A DNA stretch of 64,000 nt. Origin: Candidatus Dietzia intestinipullorum (GTDB lineage Bacteria > Actinomycetota > Actinomycetes > Mycobacteriales > Mycobacteriaceae). The DNA lies in the NCBI GenBank assembly GCA_019119635.1, contig DWWP01000054.1, positions 124,001 through 188,000 of the forward strand, read 5' to 3'. The notes below the pieces were generated by a model. The model searched no databases and had not been told where the DNA came from. It was given only the letters and a program-made list of their open reading frames with translations. The translations under genes were made by a program, and so were the position numbers. Positions 35,593 to 45,257 of this stretch are shown piece after piece (positions within the stretch are counted from its first letter, which is position 1; every line of letters starts with the position of its first letter).

Positions 35593-38500
35593 GTGTATCT
35601 CAAGTCGCTGACGCTCAAGGGCTTCAAGTCCTTCGCAGCGCCCACGACACTGAGATTCGAACCGGGGATCTGCGCCGTCGTCGGGCCCAACGGGTCCGGT
35701 AAGTCCAATGTCGTCGACGCCCTGACCTGGGTGATGGGCGAGCACAGTGTCAAGTCGCTGCGGGGCGGCAAGATGCAGGACGTCATCTTCGCCGGCACCT
35801 CCGGCAAATCCCCGCTCGGCCGGGCCGAGGTCACACTCACCCTGGACAACTCGGACGGGGCGTTGCCCATTGACTACGCCGAGGTCTCCCTGACCCGCCG
35901 CATGTTCCGCGACGGCGCCGCGGAGTACGAGATCAACGGCGACCGGGCCAGACTGATGGACGTCCAGGAGCTGCTCTCGGACTCGGGCATCGGCCGGGAG
36001 ATGCACGTCGTCGTGGGTCAGGGCAAACTCTCCGAGATCCTAGAGTCGAAGCCGGAGGAACGCCGCGCTTTCATCGAGGAGGCCGCGGGCATCCTCAAAC
36101 ACCGGCGCCGCAAGGAGAAGGCCCAACGCAAGCTGGCCGGGATGCAGGGAAACCTGGACCGTCTCACCGACCTCACCACGGAACTGCGGCGTCAGCTCAA
36201 ACCCCTGGGCCGGCAGGCGGAGGTGGCGCGCCGGGCGCAGACCATCCAGGCGGACCTGCGCGATGCCACCCTCAGGCTCGCGGCGGACGACCTCGTCACC
36301 CGACGCACCGAACTCGCGGACGCCCGGAGCGTGCGCCAGCGGCTCACCGAGCAGGTGGCAGCGGCCACCGACCGGCGCGACGAACTGACGCGCGAGGTCG
36401 CGCAGACGCAGGCGGAGGTCGACCGGCTGACCCCCGAGGCCGACGCCGCCCAGCAACGGTGGTTCACCCTGTCGACGCTCGCCGAGCGTGCGCGGGCGAC
36501 GGCGAGGATCGCGGCGGACCGGGCACGCTCCCTGGCAGCCGAGGTCGCGGTGCACCACGGCACCGACCCGGACGAGCTGGACAGGCAGGCCGAGCGTGCT
36601 GCCGCTCACGAGGACGAACTCACGGCCGCGGTCGAGGACGCCGCCGGCGCCGCCCGACTGGCGACGGAGGAACTCACCGCGGCGGAGTCGGCCCTGGCCG
36701 AGGTGGAGGCCGAGCACCTCAAGGCCGTCCGGGCGATCGCGGACCGGCGGGAGGGGGTCGCGCGGCTCGCGGGCAAGGTCGAGACGCTCGCGGCCCGGAT
36801 CGAGTCCACCGAGGCGGAGATCGGCAGGATCGACCAGGAACGCGAGAACGCGCGGTCCGCGGTCGCGGACGCGGAGGCGGAGTTCGATTCCGTGTACGCC
36901 CGGGTCGGCGCGCACTCGGAGGGCGAACGCACCCTCGATGACCACCTCGGGCGGGCGGAGCGCGCGCACCTGGACGCGCGGGCGAGGCTGACGGAGCTGC
37001 GGGAGACGGAGCGGAACGCAGACCAGGAGATCGCCCGACTGACGGCCCGCATCGAGACGCTCGAGCAGAACAAGGGCGCGGGCGACGGGGCCGAATGGCT
37101 CGTCGGGCACCTCGGCGAGGAGACCGTCGCCGGGACTGTGGGCGAGGTCCTCGGCGTGGAGGACGGCTGGGAACGCGCGATCGGAGTGGCGCTCGGCCCG
37201 GCCGTGGACGCTGTGGTGGTGGATTCCGACGTCGATCGGCGCGCGGTGCTCTCCGCCCTGCGCGAGGCCGACGCGGGTCGGGCCGGACTGGTAGGCCGGG
37301 GCGCCGCGGGAGGCTCGTACCGGCTGGAGGTGGACCTGGTCGCCGGTGCCCGGTGGGCGCTCGACGTGGTGGAGGTGCCGGAGGACCTCCACGGTGCGGT
37401 CACGGCACTGCTCGTCGACGTGGTGCTGGTCGAGGACCTCGGCACCGCGCAGTCGCAGATCGAGGCCGACCGCCGGGTGCGCTCGGTGACCCGGGCCGGG
37501 GAGATCGCCGGCCCGGGGTGGGCCGTGGGTGGCTCGGCCGCGGGACGCACAGGCCTGGAGATCCAGTCGGCCATCGACGCCGCCGTCGCGGCGCGCGACG
37601 CGGTCCGCGCGGAGATCGAGACCACCCGGGCGGAGCTCGCGGGTGCCGAGGCCGAGGACCTCGAGCGCTCCGAGCGCTTCGAGGGCTCCTTGGCGGCGAT
37701 CACCGAGTCCGATGCCGCGATCGAGGAGATCTACGCCGAGCTCGCCCGTATCGGCCAACGGCGTCGACGCGCCGAGGCGGACGTGCGTCGCCTCGAGCAG
37801 GCACGGCGGATGGCCGTGGACAAGCTCGACTCCGCCCGGACCGAGCACGCCGAGGTCGGTGACCGGCTCGCCCGGGCCGGGAGTGACGACGACGAGGACG
37901 ATCAGCCGGCCGACGACGGGCGGGCCGCGGCGCAGGCGGCCGTGACCGCGGCCCGGGACCGGGAACTCGAGGCGCGGCTCGCGCACCGGTCGGCAGAGGA
38001 ACGCGCCGGCGGGGTCCGCGGCAAGGCGGCCTCGTTGCGGCGGGCCGCGCAGGCCGAGCGTGACTCCCGCGCCCGGGCGGCCCGGGCCGCCGCCGCGCGC
38101 CGCCGGGGCGCGGAGGTTGCCGGGGTGGTCGACGAGCTGAGCGGGCGTCTGCTGGCCCGACTCGACGAGCTCATCGCGGTGGCCGGGGCCGAACGGGACA
38201 GGCTTTCGGCGGAGCGCACGGCGGCCACGGCGCGGGTCTCCGGCCTGCGGACCGAGCTGGCGACGGCCGAGTCCGAGGTGACGCGCCTGGGGGACGCCGC
38301 GCACCGCGATGAGGTGGTCCGGGCCCAGCTCGAGGTCAAGGTCTCCGAGCTCGAGGCGGCCGTCCTCGACCGGCACGGGATCGACCCCGGTGCGCTCGTC
38401 GAGGAATACGGCCCGGCGGTCGATCTGCCCCCCTCCGCGCTCGAGATGGACGAGTACGAGGCGGCCCGGGACAGGGGGGAGGACGTCACCCCGCCGCCCC

Positions 38501-39159
38501 CGATGCCGTTCGTGCGCGCGGAGCAGCAGCGCCGCCTGAAGACCGCGGAGAAGGACCTGGCGACCCTCGGCAAGGTCAATCCGCTCGCGCTGGAGGAGTT
38601 CGCGGCGCTCGAGGAACGGTACGCGTTCTTGTCCACACAACTCGACGACGTCCAGAAGGCCCGCGGTGACCTCGAGGGGGTGATCGACGACGTGGACGAG
38701 CGGATCGAGCAGATCTTCACCGAGGCCTGGACCGACGTCGAACGCGAGTTCAGGGACGTGTTCGCCGTCCTGTTCCCCGGGGGCGAGGGCAGGCTCGTGC
38801 TCACCGAGCCCGAGGACATGCTGGCGACCGGCATCGAGGTCGAGGCGCGGCCGCCGGGGAAGAAGGTCAAGCGGCTCTCGCTGCTCTCCGGTGGGGAGAA
38901 ATCGCTCACGGCGGTGGCCATGCTGGTGGCGATCTTCAAGGCCCGGCCGAGCCCGTTCTACGTGCTGGACGAGGTCGAGGCAGCTCTGGACGACACCAAC
39001 CTCCGCCGGCTGATCGGCCTTCTCGAACAGTTGCGGGACACCAGTCAGCTCATCGTGATCACCCACCAGAAGCCCACGATGGACGTCGCGGACGTCCTCT
39101 ACGGCGTGTCGATGCAGGGCGACGGCATCTCCAAGGTCATCTCCCAACGCATGCGCTGA
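35593..39159 (+). CDS. smc: Chromosome segregation ATPase SMC
   Basis: Condensin core protein of 1188 residues. The N-terminal ATPase half has Walker A GPNGSGKSNVVDAL near residue 33. Long coiled coils (about 170-490 and 670-1000) flank a hinge (about 500-660, ending near AGPGWAVGGSA). The C-terminal half has signature LSGGEKSLTA near 1099 and Walker B FYVLDEVEAALDD near 1122. GTG start preceded by a -10 hexamer, so probably leaderless. An acidic patch DDDEDDQPADD interrupts the second coil. ScpA/ScpB are not in the window. A long opposite-strand frame is a coding shadow. Confidence 0.98.
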   Translation: MYLKSLTLKGFKSFAAPTTLRFEPGICAVVGPNGSGKSNVVDALTWVMGEHSVKSLRGGKMQDVIFAGTSGKSPLGRAEVTLTLDNSDGALPIDYAEVSLTRRMFRDGAAEYEINGDRARLMDVQELLSDSGIGREMHVVVGQGKLSEILESKPEERRAFIEEAAGILKHRRRKEKAQRKLAGMQGNLDRLTDLTTELRRQLKPLGRQAEVARRAQTIQADLRDATLRLAADDLVTRRTELADARSVRQRLTEQVAAATDRRDELTREVAQTQAEVDRLTPEADAAQQRWFTLSTLAERARATARIAADRARSLAAEVAVHHGTDPDELDRQAERAAAHEDELTAAVEDAAGAARLATEELTAAESALAEVEAEHLKAVRAIADRREGVARLAGKVETLAARIESTEAEIGRIDQERENARSAVADAEAEFDSVYARVGAHSEGERTLDDHLGRAERAHLDARARLTELRETERNADQEIARLTARIETLEQNKGAGDGAEWLVGHLGEETVAGTVGEVLGVEDGWERAIGVALGPAVDAVVVDSDVDRRAVLSALREADAGRAGLVGRGAAGGSYRLEVDLVAGARWALDVVEVPEDLHGAVTALLVDVVLVEDLGTAQSQIEADRRVRSVTRAGEIAGPGWAVGGSAAGRTGLEIQSAIDAAVAARDAVRAEIETTRAELAGAEAEDLERSERFEGSLAAITESDAAIEEIYAELARIGQRRRRAEADVRRLEQARRMAVDKLDSARTEHAEVGDRLARAGSDDDEDDQPADDGRAAAQAAVTAARDRELEARLAHRSAEERAGGVRGKAASLRRAAQAERDSRARAARAAAARRRGAEVAGVVDELSGRLLARLDELIAVAGAERDRLSAERTAATARVSGLRTELATAESEVTRLGDAAHRDEVVRAQLEVKVSELEAAVLDRHGIDPGALVEEYGPAVDLPPSALEMDEYEAARDRGEDVTPPPPMPFVRAEQQRRLKTAEKDLATLGKVNPLALEEFAALEERYAFLSTQLDDVQKARGDLEGVIDDVDERIEQIFTEAWTDVEREFRDVFAVLFPGGEGRLVLTEPEDMLATGIEVEARPPGKKVKRLSLLSGGEKSLTAVAMLVAIFKARPSPFYVLDEVEAALDDTNLRRLIGLLEQLRDTSQLIVITHQKPTMDVADVLYGVSMQGDGISKVISQRMR

Positions 39160-39201
39160 CGGTGAGCGCGGGGCACCGCTGGCGGACCCCGTCGTTTCAG
39201 C

Positions 39202-39207
39202 CATACT
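39202..39207 (+). promoter_or_regulatory. ftsY -10 element, leaderless geometry
   Basis: CATACT, a near match to TANNNT, is followed by 7 nt and the ftsY GTG at 39215. No Shine-Dalgarno sequence is visible. Confidence 0.45.
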
Positions 39208-39214
39208 GGGCACC

Positions 39215-40663
39215 GTGAACACCACCTGGATCATCGTGGCCGTCGCCGTAGTCCTGCTGCTGGCCGTCATCGCGCTCGTCGCGGGGCTCCAGCTGCGGAA
39301 GAAGCGGCAGATCTCGCTCAGCGGGAAGGAGGAGACCAAGGAGCTCACGCGCGAGGAACGCTCCGGCAACTACCAGGCAGCGGCGGGGTTCTCGTTCACG
39401 GCGGGAGGGGCCGCCGCGGCCCCGGAGAAGGAACCGGTGCCCAGGCAGGACCAGGCACCGCCGCCCCGGCCCGGGTCGCCGTCCGAGGCCACCGAGGATG
39501 CCACGGCCACCCCCGCCACGCCGACCACTCCCGCGTCGCCCGGGGGCCCGGCGCCCTCTGCACCCGCCGAGGCGGCCGAGGAGGCCGAGGACGCCGAGGA
39601 CGCCCAGTCGACGGTCGTCGAGCCCCCGCACGTCGACCCGGTGGTGATCCCCCCGGAGGTGCCGGAGGAGGAGATCCCCGCGCCCTCGGCGGATGAGATC
39701 ACCCCCACTCCCGAGCCGGTCGCCCCGATCGAGCGGATCGACCCGGCGACCGGCCGTCTCGAGCGACTCCGCGGGCGGCTCGCGCGGTCCCAGAACACCG
39801 TCGGCCAGGGCCTGTTGGGGCTGCTCGGCGCCGGCGACCTGGACGAGGACGCGTGGGAGGAGATCGAGGACACGCTCATCATGGCCGACCTCGGGGCCCC
39901 GATGACCGAGCAGGTGGTCAACCGGCTCCGGGAGGACATCGCCACCAAGCAGGTCCGCACGGAGGGCGAGGTGCGGGACCTGCTCCGGCAGGCCCTCATC
40001 GACAACCTGCACCCCGAATACGACCGGTCGACACGGGCGCTGCCGCACGAGGGCACGCCGGCGGTCCTGCTCGTCGTCGGTGTCAACGGCACCGGAAAGA
40101 CCACCACGACCGGCAAGCTCGCGCGCGTGCTCATCGCCGAGGGGCGGGACATCCTGCTCGGCGCGGCGGACACCTTCCGCGCGGCCGCGGCGGACCAGCT
40201 CCAGACCTGGGGGGAGCGCGTGGGCGCCGAGGTGGTCCGCGGCGACGAGGGCGCGGACCCCGCGTCGGTGGCGTTCGACGCCGTGGCGCGGGGCGTGGAC
40301 ACCGGTGTCGACGCCGTCCTCGTGGACACCGCGGGGCGCCTGCACACCAAGGCCGGGCTCATGGACGAACTCGGCAAGGTCAAGCGCGTCGTGGAGAAGA
40401 AGACCCCGGTCGACGAGGTGCTGCTCGTGATCGACGCGACCACCGGACAGAACGGGCTCATGCAGGCCCGGGTGTTCAAGGAGGTCGTCGACATCACGGG
40501 CGTCGTGCTCACCAAGCTCGACGGCACCGCCAAGGGCGGCATCGTCTTCCAGGTGCAGCACGAACTCGGTGTGCCGGTGAAGCTCGTCGGGCTCGGCGAG
40601 GGGGCCGACGACCTGGCCCCGTTCACACCGGAGGCGTTCGTCGACGCCCTCCTGGGAACCTAG
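39215..40663 (+). CDS. ftsY: Signal recognition particle receptor FtsY
   Basis: SRP receptor GTPase that docks ribosome-nascent chains at the membrane. The 482 residues start with one hydrophobic helix (about 3-25, WIIVAVAVVLLLAVIALVAG), then an acidic, Pro/Ala-rich linker (about 60-180). The NG domain follows with G1 GVNGTGKTTTTGKLA near 289, DTFRAAAADQL, DTAGRLHTK and TKLDGTAKGG. GTG start. In mycobacteria amt-glnB-glnD separate ftsY and ffh; here ffh follows after 108 bp. Confidence 0.97.
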   Translation: MNTTWIIVAVAVVLLLAVIALVAGLQLRKKRQISLSGKEETKELTREERSGNYQAAAGFSFTAGGAAAAPEKEPVPRQDQAPPPRPGSPSEATEDATATPATPTTPASPGGPAPSAPAEAAEEAEDAEDAQSTVVEPPHVDPVVIPPEVPEEEIPAPSADEITPTPEPVAPIERIDPATGRLERLRGRLARSQNTVGQGLLGLLGAGDLDEDAWEEIEDTLIMADLGAPMTEQVVNRLREDIATKQVRTEGEVRDLLRQALIDNLHPEYDRSTRALPHEGTPAVLLVVGVNGTGKTTTTGKLARVLIAEGRDILLGAADTFRAAAADQLQTWGERVGAEVVRGDEGADPASVAFDAVARGVDTGVDAVLVDTAGRLHTKAGLMDELGKVKRVVEKKTPVDEVLLVIDATTGQNGLMQARVFKEVVDITGVVLTKLDGTAKGGIVFQVQHELGVPVKLVGLGEGADDLAPFTPEAFVDALLGT

Positions 40664-40696
40664 GACGCCCACAACACCGGCCGGTGGCCGTGCGGA

Positions 40697-40702
40697 TACC
40701 CT
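40697..40702 (+). promoter_or_regulatory. ffh -10 element
   Basis: TACCCT matches TANNNT in the 108-bp ftsY-ffh spacer, about 70 nt upstream of the ffh GTG. The leader ends in AGGGAGC as a ribosome-binding site. Confidence 0.35.
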
Positions 40703-40771
40703 TGAACAGTCGTCGCCGACGACGCCGGGGTCCGCCACGTTCCCCGGCCCGCTACCCAGGGAGCTGTCACC

Positions 40772-42349
40772 GTGTTCGATTCCTTGTCCGACCGCCTCAC
40801 AGGTGCGCTCAAGGACCTGCGCGGAAAGGGTCGGCTCAGCGACGCCGACATCGACGCGACGGCCCGCGAGATCCGGCTGGCGCTACTGGAGGCCGACGTC
40901 GCGCTCCCCGTGGTGCGCGCCTTCATCGCGCGGGTCAAGGAGCGGGCCAAGGGGGCGGAGGTCTCCGAGGCGCTCAACCCGGCGCAGCAGGTCGTCAAGA
41001 TCGTCGACGCCGAGCTCACCGCGATCCTCGGCGGCGAGGCCCGCCGGATCGAGTTCGCCAAGCAGCCACCCACGGTGATCATGCTCGCGGGCCTGCAGGG
41101 CGCCGGGAAGACCACACTGGCGGGCAAACTCGCGCACTGGTTGCGGGAGCAGGGGCACACCCCGCTGCTCGTGGCGTGCGACCTCCAACGTCCGGGCGCA
41201 GTGGACCAGCTGCAGATCGTCGGCGAGCGCGCCGGCGTGCAGACCTTCGCACCCCATCCGGGCACCTCGGTGGGCGGTGACGGCGAGGAGATCGGGGTCC
41301 GGGAACCCGTGTCCGTGGCGCAGCGCGGTCTCGCGCACGCCCGCGCCAAGATGCACGACGTGGTGATCGTCGACACCGCCGGCCGCCTGGGTATCGACGA
41401 GGAGATGATGGCCCAGGCGCGGGGCATCCGGGACGCGGTCCAGCCCCACGAGACGTTCTTCGTCCTCGACGCGATGATCGGTCAGGACGCCGTGCTCACC
41501 GCCGACGCGTTCCGCGAGGGCGTCGGGTTCAGCGGCGTGGTCCTCACCAAGCTCGACGGTGACGCGCGTGGTGGCGCCGCGCTCAGCGTGCGGGAGCTCA
41601 CCGGTACGCCGATCATGTTCGCCTCCAACGGCGAGAAGCTCGAGGACTTCGACGTCTTCCATCCCGAACGGATGGCGAGCCGGATCCTCGGGATGGGCGA
41701 CGTGCTCTCCCTGATCGAGCAGGCGGAGACCGTCTTCGACGCCAAGGAGGCGGAGAAGACCGCCGCAAAGATCGGCTCCGGAGAGCTCACCCTCGAGGAC
41801 TTCCTCGATCAGATGCTCATGATCCGGAAGATGGGCCCCATCGGGAACCTGTTGGGCATGCTGCCCGGCGGCAAGGAGATGAAGGACGCGGTCGGCGACC
41901 TCGACGAGAAGTACCTCGACCGGATCCAGGCCATCATCCGCGGAATGACCGCCGAGGAGCGGGCCGACCCCAAGATCATCAACGGCTCCCGTCGCCAGCG
42001 CATCGCCAAGGGCTCCGGCGTGACGGTCACCGACGTCAACCAGCTCGTCGACCGCTTCTTCGAGGCCCGCAAGATGATGAGCCGCATGGCCGGGCAGATG
42101 GGGATGCCCGGCGGCGGCAACCGGAAGAACCAGCGCAAGGGCAAGGGCAAAGGAAAAGGCAAGAAGGGCAAGGGCAGGGGCCCGACCCAGCCCAGAAACC
42201 GCGGCATGATGCCCGGGGGGATGCCGCCCGGGATGCCGGGGATGCCGCCGGGGATGCCCGACGTGTCCCGCATGCCCAAGGGACTCGACGAGTTGCCGCC
42301 CGGACTCGAGGGGATCGATCTCGACAATCTCAAGTTCCCGGACCGGTGA
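40772..42349 (+). CDS. ffh: Signal recognition particle protein Ffh
   Basis: GTPase subunit of SRP. The 525 residues comprise the NG domain (about 1-295) with LQGAGKTTLAGKLA near 109, CDLQRPGAVDQLQ, DTAGRLGIDEEMM and TKLDGDARGGAALS. The Met-rich M domain (about 325-430, GMLPGGKEMK and SRRQRIAKGSG for 4.5S RNA) follows. The C-terminal tail is unusual: a Lys/Gly run (KGKGKGKGKKGKGRG) and a Met/Pro/Gly repeat segment. GTG start with AGGGAG 8 nt upstream. Confidence 0.97.
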   Translation: MFDSLSDRLTGALKDLRGKGRLSDADIDATAREIRLALLEADVALPVVRAFIARVKERAKGAEVSEALNPAQQVVKIVDAELTAILGGEARRIEFAKQPPTVIMLAGLQGAGKTTLAGKLAHWLREQGHTPLLVACDLQRPGAVDQLQIVGERAGVQTFAPHPGTSVGGDGEEIGVREPVSVAQRGLAHARAKMHDVVIVDTAGRLGIDEEMMAQARGIRDAVQPHETFFVLDAMIGQDAVLTADAFREGVGFSGVVLTKLDGDARGGAALSVRELTGTPIMFASNGEKLEDFDVFHPERMASRILGMGDVLSLIEQAETVFDAKEAEKTAAKIGSGELTLEDFLDQMLMIRKMGPIGNLLGMLPGGKEMKDAVGDLDEKYLDRIQAIIRGMTAEERADPKIINGSRRQRIAKGSGVTVTDVNQLVDRFFEARKMMSRMAGQMGMPGGGNRKNQRKGKGKGKGKKGKGRGPTQPRNRGMMPGGMPPGMPGMPPGMPDVSRMPKGLDELPPGLEGIDLDNLKFPDR

Positions 42350-42365
42350 CCGCCCGGGGCGCCGA

Positions 42366-42396
42366 TTGGTATCGCGGCTGCGGACCCGATTAGACT
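42366..42396 (+). promoter_or_regulatory. rpsP operon promoter
   Basis: TAGACT (42391-42396) is a good -10, and TTGGTA (42366-42371) a possible -35 with a 19-bp spacer. The predicted leader to rpsP is about 150 nt; I see no strong hairpin in it and no known riboswitch. Confidence 0.5.
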
Positions 42397-42552
42397 GGGC
42401 CGCTGGACGCCGTCACCGGTGGGTCCCCGCGTGCCCGACAGGGGCAGGGGATCCGTGCCGAACGGCGGTCACCCGGAAGGCGAAACCGGACCCCGCACTC
42501 CCGCGGACGTCGCTGAATCGCCACGTGACCTCAACAGAAAGCGAGACGCCCC

Positions 42553-43068
42553 ATGGCCGTCAAGATCAAGCTCACCCGCCTCGGCAAGATCCGCAACCCG
42601 CAGTACCGGATCATGGTCGCGGACGCCCGCACCCGTCGTGACGGTCGTGGAATCGAGAACATCGGACTGTACCGCCCCAAGGAGAACCCGAGCTTCATCG
42701 AGATCGACTCCGAGCGTGCCCAGTACTGGTTGAGCGTGGGCGCCCAGCCCACCGAGTCCGTCGAGCAGCTGCTCAAGGTGACCGGTGATTGGCAGAAGTT
42801 CAAGGGCATCGAGGGCGCCGACGGTTCGCTGAAGGTCGCCGAGCCCCAGCCCTCCAAGCTCGACCGGTTCAACAAGGCGCTCGAGGAGGCCCAGGGCGAG
42901 CCTTCGGCGGAGGCGATCACCTCCAAGCGCAAGGCGGAGAAGGCCAAGAAGGCCGAAGAGGCGGAGGCCGCCAAGAAGGCGGAGGAGGAGGCAGCCAAGG
43001 CCGCCGAGTCCGCCGCCGAGTCGGAGTCCGAGACCTCCGGGGCCGGCTCGACCGAGGCTGAGGCCTGA
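42553..43068 (+). CDS. rpsP: 30S ribosomal protein S16 with extended tail
   Basis: Residues 1-85 are a typical S16 ([30 protein letters not shown]). The protein then extends to 171 residues, with a Lys/Glu/Ala-rich helical segment ([25 protein letters not shown]) and an acidic Ser/Glu end. Long S16 tails of this type occur in actinobacteria. First gene of the rpsP-khpA-rimM-trmD cluster. Confidence 0.97.
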   Translation: MAVKIKLTRLGKIRNPQYRIMVADARTRRDGRGIENIGLYRPKENPSFIEIDSERAQYWLSVGAQPTESVEQLLKVTGDWQKFKGIEGADGSLKVAEPQPSKLDRFNKALEEAQGEPSAEAITSKRKAEKAKKAEEAEAAKKAEEEAAKAAESAAESESETSGAGSTEAEA

Positions 43069-43073
43069 GGCCG

Positions 43074-43316
43074 GTGAACGACATGGTCGTCGACGCGGTC
43101 GACCACCTCGTGCGCGGCATCGTGTCGGACCCCGACGCGGTGTCAGTACGCACCGGTGGGGGGCGACGCGGCACCGTGATCCGGGTGGCGGTGTCGCCCG
43201 AGGATCTCGGGCGCGTCATCGGCCGGGGCGGCCGCACCGCGTCGGCCATCCGCACGATCGTCACATCGGTCGCCGGACCCGACGTCCGCGTCGACGTCGT
43301 CGACACCGACCGCTGA
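43074..43316 (+). CDS. khpA: KH-domain RNA-binding protein KhpA
   Basis: An 80-residue single KH-domain protein with the RNA-binding GxxG loop in RVIGRGGRTASAIRTIV near residue 45. It lies between rpsP and rimM, the usual place for KhpA (YlqC), which in Gram-positives pairs with KhpB to bind RNAs affecting cell division. GTG start 5 bp after rpsP. Confidence 0.94.
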   Translation: MNDMVVDAVDHLVRGIVSDPDAVSVRTGGGRRGTVIRVAVSPEDLGRVIGRGGRTASAIRTIVTSVAGPDVRVDVVDTDR

Positions 43317-43333
43317 CGAGCGCAGGACTTCCG

Positions 43334-43867
43334 GTGGAAATCGTCGTCGGGCGCGTCGCCAAGGCGCACGGCGTCCGCGGCGAACTCGTCGTCGAGGTCC
43401 GGACCGACTCCCCCGAGGAGCGCTTCGCCACCGGCGCCCGCCTGATCGGACGAACAGGACGTGGGGCGAACGCCGCCGACCGCGAGGTCATCGTGGAAGC
43501 CGCCCGGAACCATTCCGGGCGGCTTCTCGTGCGTCTGTCCGGCGTGGACAGCCGGGACGCCGCCGACGCTCTGCGCGGCATGCTCTTCCTGGTGGACTCC
43601 GCCAGCCTGCCGGCCCCCGAGGACCCGGACGAGTTCCATGACCACCAACTGGTGGGGCTCCGTGTCCTCGACACCGGCGGCCGGCCGGTGGGTGAGGTGA
43701 CCGAGGTGGTGCACACCCCGGCCGGCGAACTCCTCGCTATCCGCCGCACCGGAGGGGCCGAGGCCCTGGTCCCGCTGGTCACCGAGATGGTGCCCGAGAT
43801 CAATATCGACGCCGGCACCTGCGTGATCGACCCGCCGGAAGGGCTGCTCGACCTGGGAGAGGCATGA
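43334..43867 (+). CDS. rimM: Ribosome maturation factor RimM
   Basis: Helps assemble the 30S head domain. The 177-residue protein has an N-terminal beta-barrel starting GRVAKAHGVRGELVVEVRTD and a PRC-barrel C-terminal domain with HDHQLVGLRVLD...PVGEV. GTG start. The stop overlaps the trmD ATG (ATGA). Confidence 0.96.
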   Translation: MEIVVGRVAKAHGVRGELVVEVRTDSPEERFATGARLIGRTGRGANAADREVIVEAARNHSGRLLVRLSGVDSRDAADALRGMLFLVDSASLPAPEDPDEFHDHQLVGLRVLDTGGRPVGEVTEVVHTPAGELLAIRRTGGAEALVPLVTEMVPEINIDAGTCVIDPPEGLLDLGEA

Positions 43868-44724
43868 CCGGACACGGAGCGGCCCACCGGGAGCCCTTGC
43901 TGCGCGTGGACGTCGTCACCGTCTTCCCCGACTATCTCGCGCCGCTCCGGCTCGCACTCCTCGGCCGGGCCCGCGACCGCGGCATCGTCGACATCGGGGT
44001 CCACGATCTGCGCGACTGGACCCACGACGTCCACAAATCCGTCGACGACACGCCGTTCGGTGGCGGCCCCGGGATGGTCATGCGGCCCACCGTGTGGGGC
44101 GAGGCGCTGGACAGCCTGGCCCCGGGGCGCGACGCGGACCCCGGCGCCCCTGATGCGATGCCGGACGACGACACCCGCCCACTCCTCCTGGTCCCGACGC
44201 CCGCCGGGCGCCCGTTCACGCAGGCCGACGCGCACCGTTATGCCCGGCGGCGGCACCTGCTGTTCGCGTGCGGTCGCTACGAGGGGATCGACCAGCGCGT
44301 CGTCGACGAGGCCGCCGAGCGTATGGACGTCGAGGAGGTGAGCATCGGGGACTACGTCCTCATCGGGGGAGAGGTCGCCGTGCTCGTCATCGCGGAGGCG
44401 GTGGTCCGGCTCCTCCCGGGCGTGCTGGGTAACAGCCGCAGCCACGAGGAGGACTCCTTCTCCGACGGATTACTCGAGGGCCCCAGCTACACCAGGCCCG
44501 AGATCTGGCGGGACCGGCCGGTGCCGGGGGTCCTCAAGAGCGGGGACCACGCGAGGATCGCCCGGTGGCGGCGCGACGAGTCGTTACGACGGACCGCCCG
44601 GCGACGCCCCGACCTCCTCGACGACGTCCAGCTGGGGCCTCGTGACCTCGAGGTGCTGGCCGAGGAGGGCCGGCGCCCCGGGGCAGGAGGATTTGGTGGC
44701 AGCGTTCCCGGAGTGGCACACTGA
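43864..44724 (+). CDS. trmD: tRNA (guanine(37)-N(1))-methyltransferase
   Basis: Methylates G37 next to the anticodon. The 286-residue SPOUT enzyme has VDVVTVFPDYLAPLR, DTPFGGGPGMVMRP near residue 62, FACGRYEGIDQRV near 136 and the trefoil-knot SAM site SIGDYVLIGGEVAVLVI, then PGVLGNSRSHEEDSF. A C-terminal Arg-rich tail follows. Overlaps rimM. rplS follows after 129 bp. Confidence 0.97.
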   Translation: MTGHGAAHREPLLRVDVVTVFPDYLAPLRLALLGRARDRGIVDIGVHDLRDWTHDVHKSVDDTPFGGGPGMVMRPTVWGEALDSLAPGRDADPGAPDAMPDDDTRPLLLVPTPAGRPFTQADAHRYARRRHLLFACGRYEGIDQRVVDEAAERMDVEEVSIGDYVLIGGEVAVLVIAEAVVRLLPGVLGNSRSHEEDSFSDGLLEGPSYTRPEIWRDRPVPGVLKSGDHARIARWRRDESLRRTARRRPDLLDDVQLGPRDLEVLAEEGRRPGAGGFGGSVPGVAH

Positions 44725-44853
44725 GCGGGTTGACTCCTGCGGGCGCCGGGCGCGTCCGGGGCTTGTCGCGCTGATCCGGGGCACGAACCGGTCGACCCCC
44801 GAGAGGTGGGCGCCAGGTTCCTCTGTCCTCACTCCTGACACACAAGGACCCTC

Positions 44854-45195
44854 ATGAACACTCTCGACTTTGTCGACAGCAAGTCCCTCCGCGACGACAT
44901 CCCCGAATTTCGGGCCGGCGACACGCTTGACGTGCACGTCAAGGTCATCGAGGGCACCAAGGAGCGTATCCAGATCTTCAGGGGCGTGGTGATCCGGCGC
45001 CAGGGCGGCGGCATCCGTGAGACCTTCACCGTCCGCAAGATGTCGTTCGGCGTGGGTGTCGAGCGCACGTTCCCCGTGCACTCGCCCAACATCGACCGCA
45101 TCGACGTGCTCACCCGCGGCGACGTTCGCCGCGCCAAGCTCTACTACCTGCGCAACCTGCGCGGCAAGGCCGCCAAGATCAAGGAAAAGCGCTGA
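44854..45195 (+). CDS. rplS: 50S ribosomal protein L19
   Basis: A 113-residue protein with the L19 signature [26 protein letters not shown] and [22 protein letters not shown] at the C-terminus. ATG with AAGGA upstream. It has a 129-bp leader after trmD; TTGACT at 44730-44735 resembles a -35, but I see no matching -10. Confidence 0.98.
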   Translation: MNTLDFVDSKSLRDDIPEFRAGDTLDVHVKVIEGTKERIQIFRGVVIRRQGGGIRETFTVRKMSFGVGVERTFPVHSPNIDRIDVLTRGDVRRAKLYYLRNLRGKAAKIKEKR

Positions 45196-45244
45196 GCGCG
45201 TAGAGCCGACCCGACTCGGTCGCCGAACGCGGCCGGGAATCGAC

Positions 45245-45250
45245 TACGCT
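45245..45250 (+). promoter_or_regulatory. lepB -10 element, leaderless geometry
   Basis: TACGCT is followed by 7 nt and the GTG at 45258. This supports the long N-terminus over the internal ATG at 45330. Confidence 0.5.
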
Positions 45251-45257
45251 CATCGGG

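Noticed and set aside
36040-39369. 1109-codon open frame antisense to smc
   Set aside because: The SMC protein has all its ATPase motifs; the antisense frame is an effect of codon bias at third positions.
42350-42552. Riboswitch or terminator between ffh and rpsP
   Set aside because: Only a distant 9-bp inverted repeat (about 42342 and 42412) was found; no compact hairpin or known aptamer pattern.
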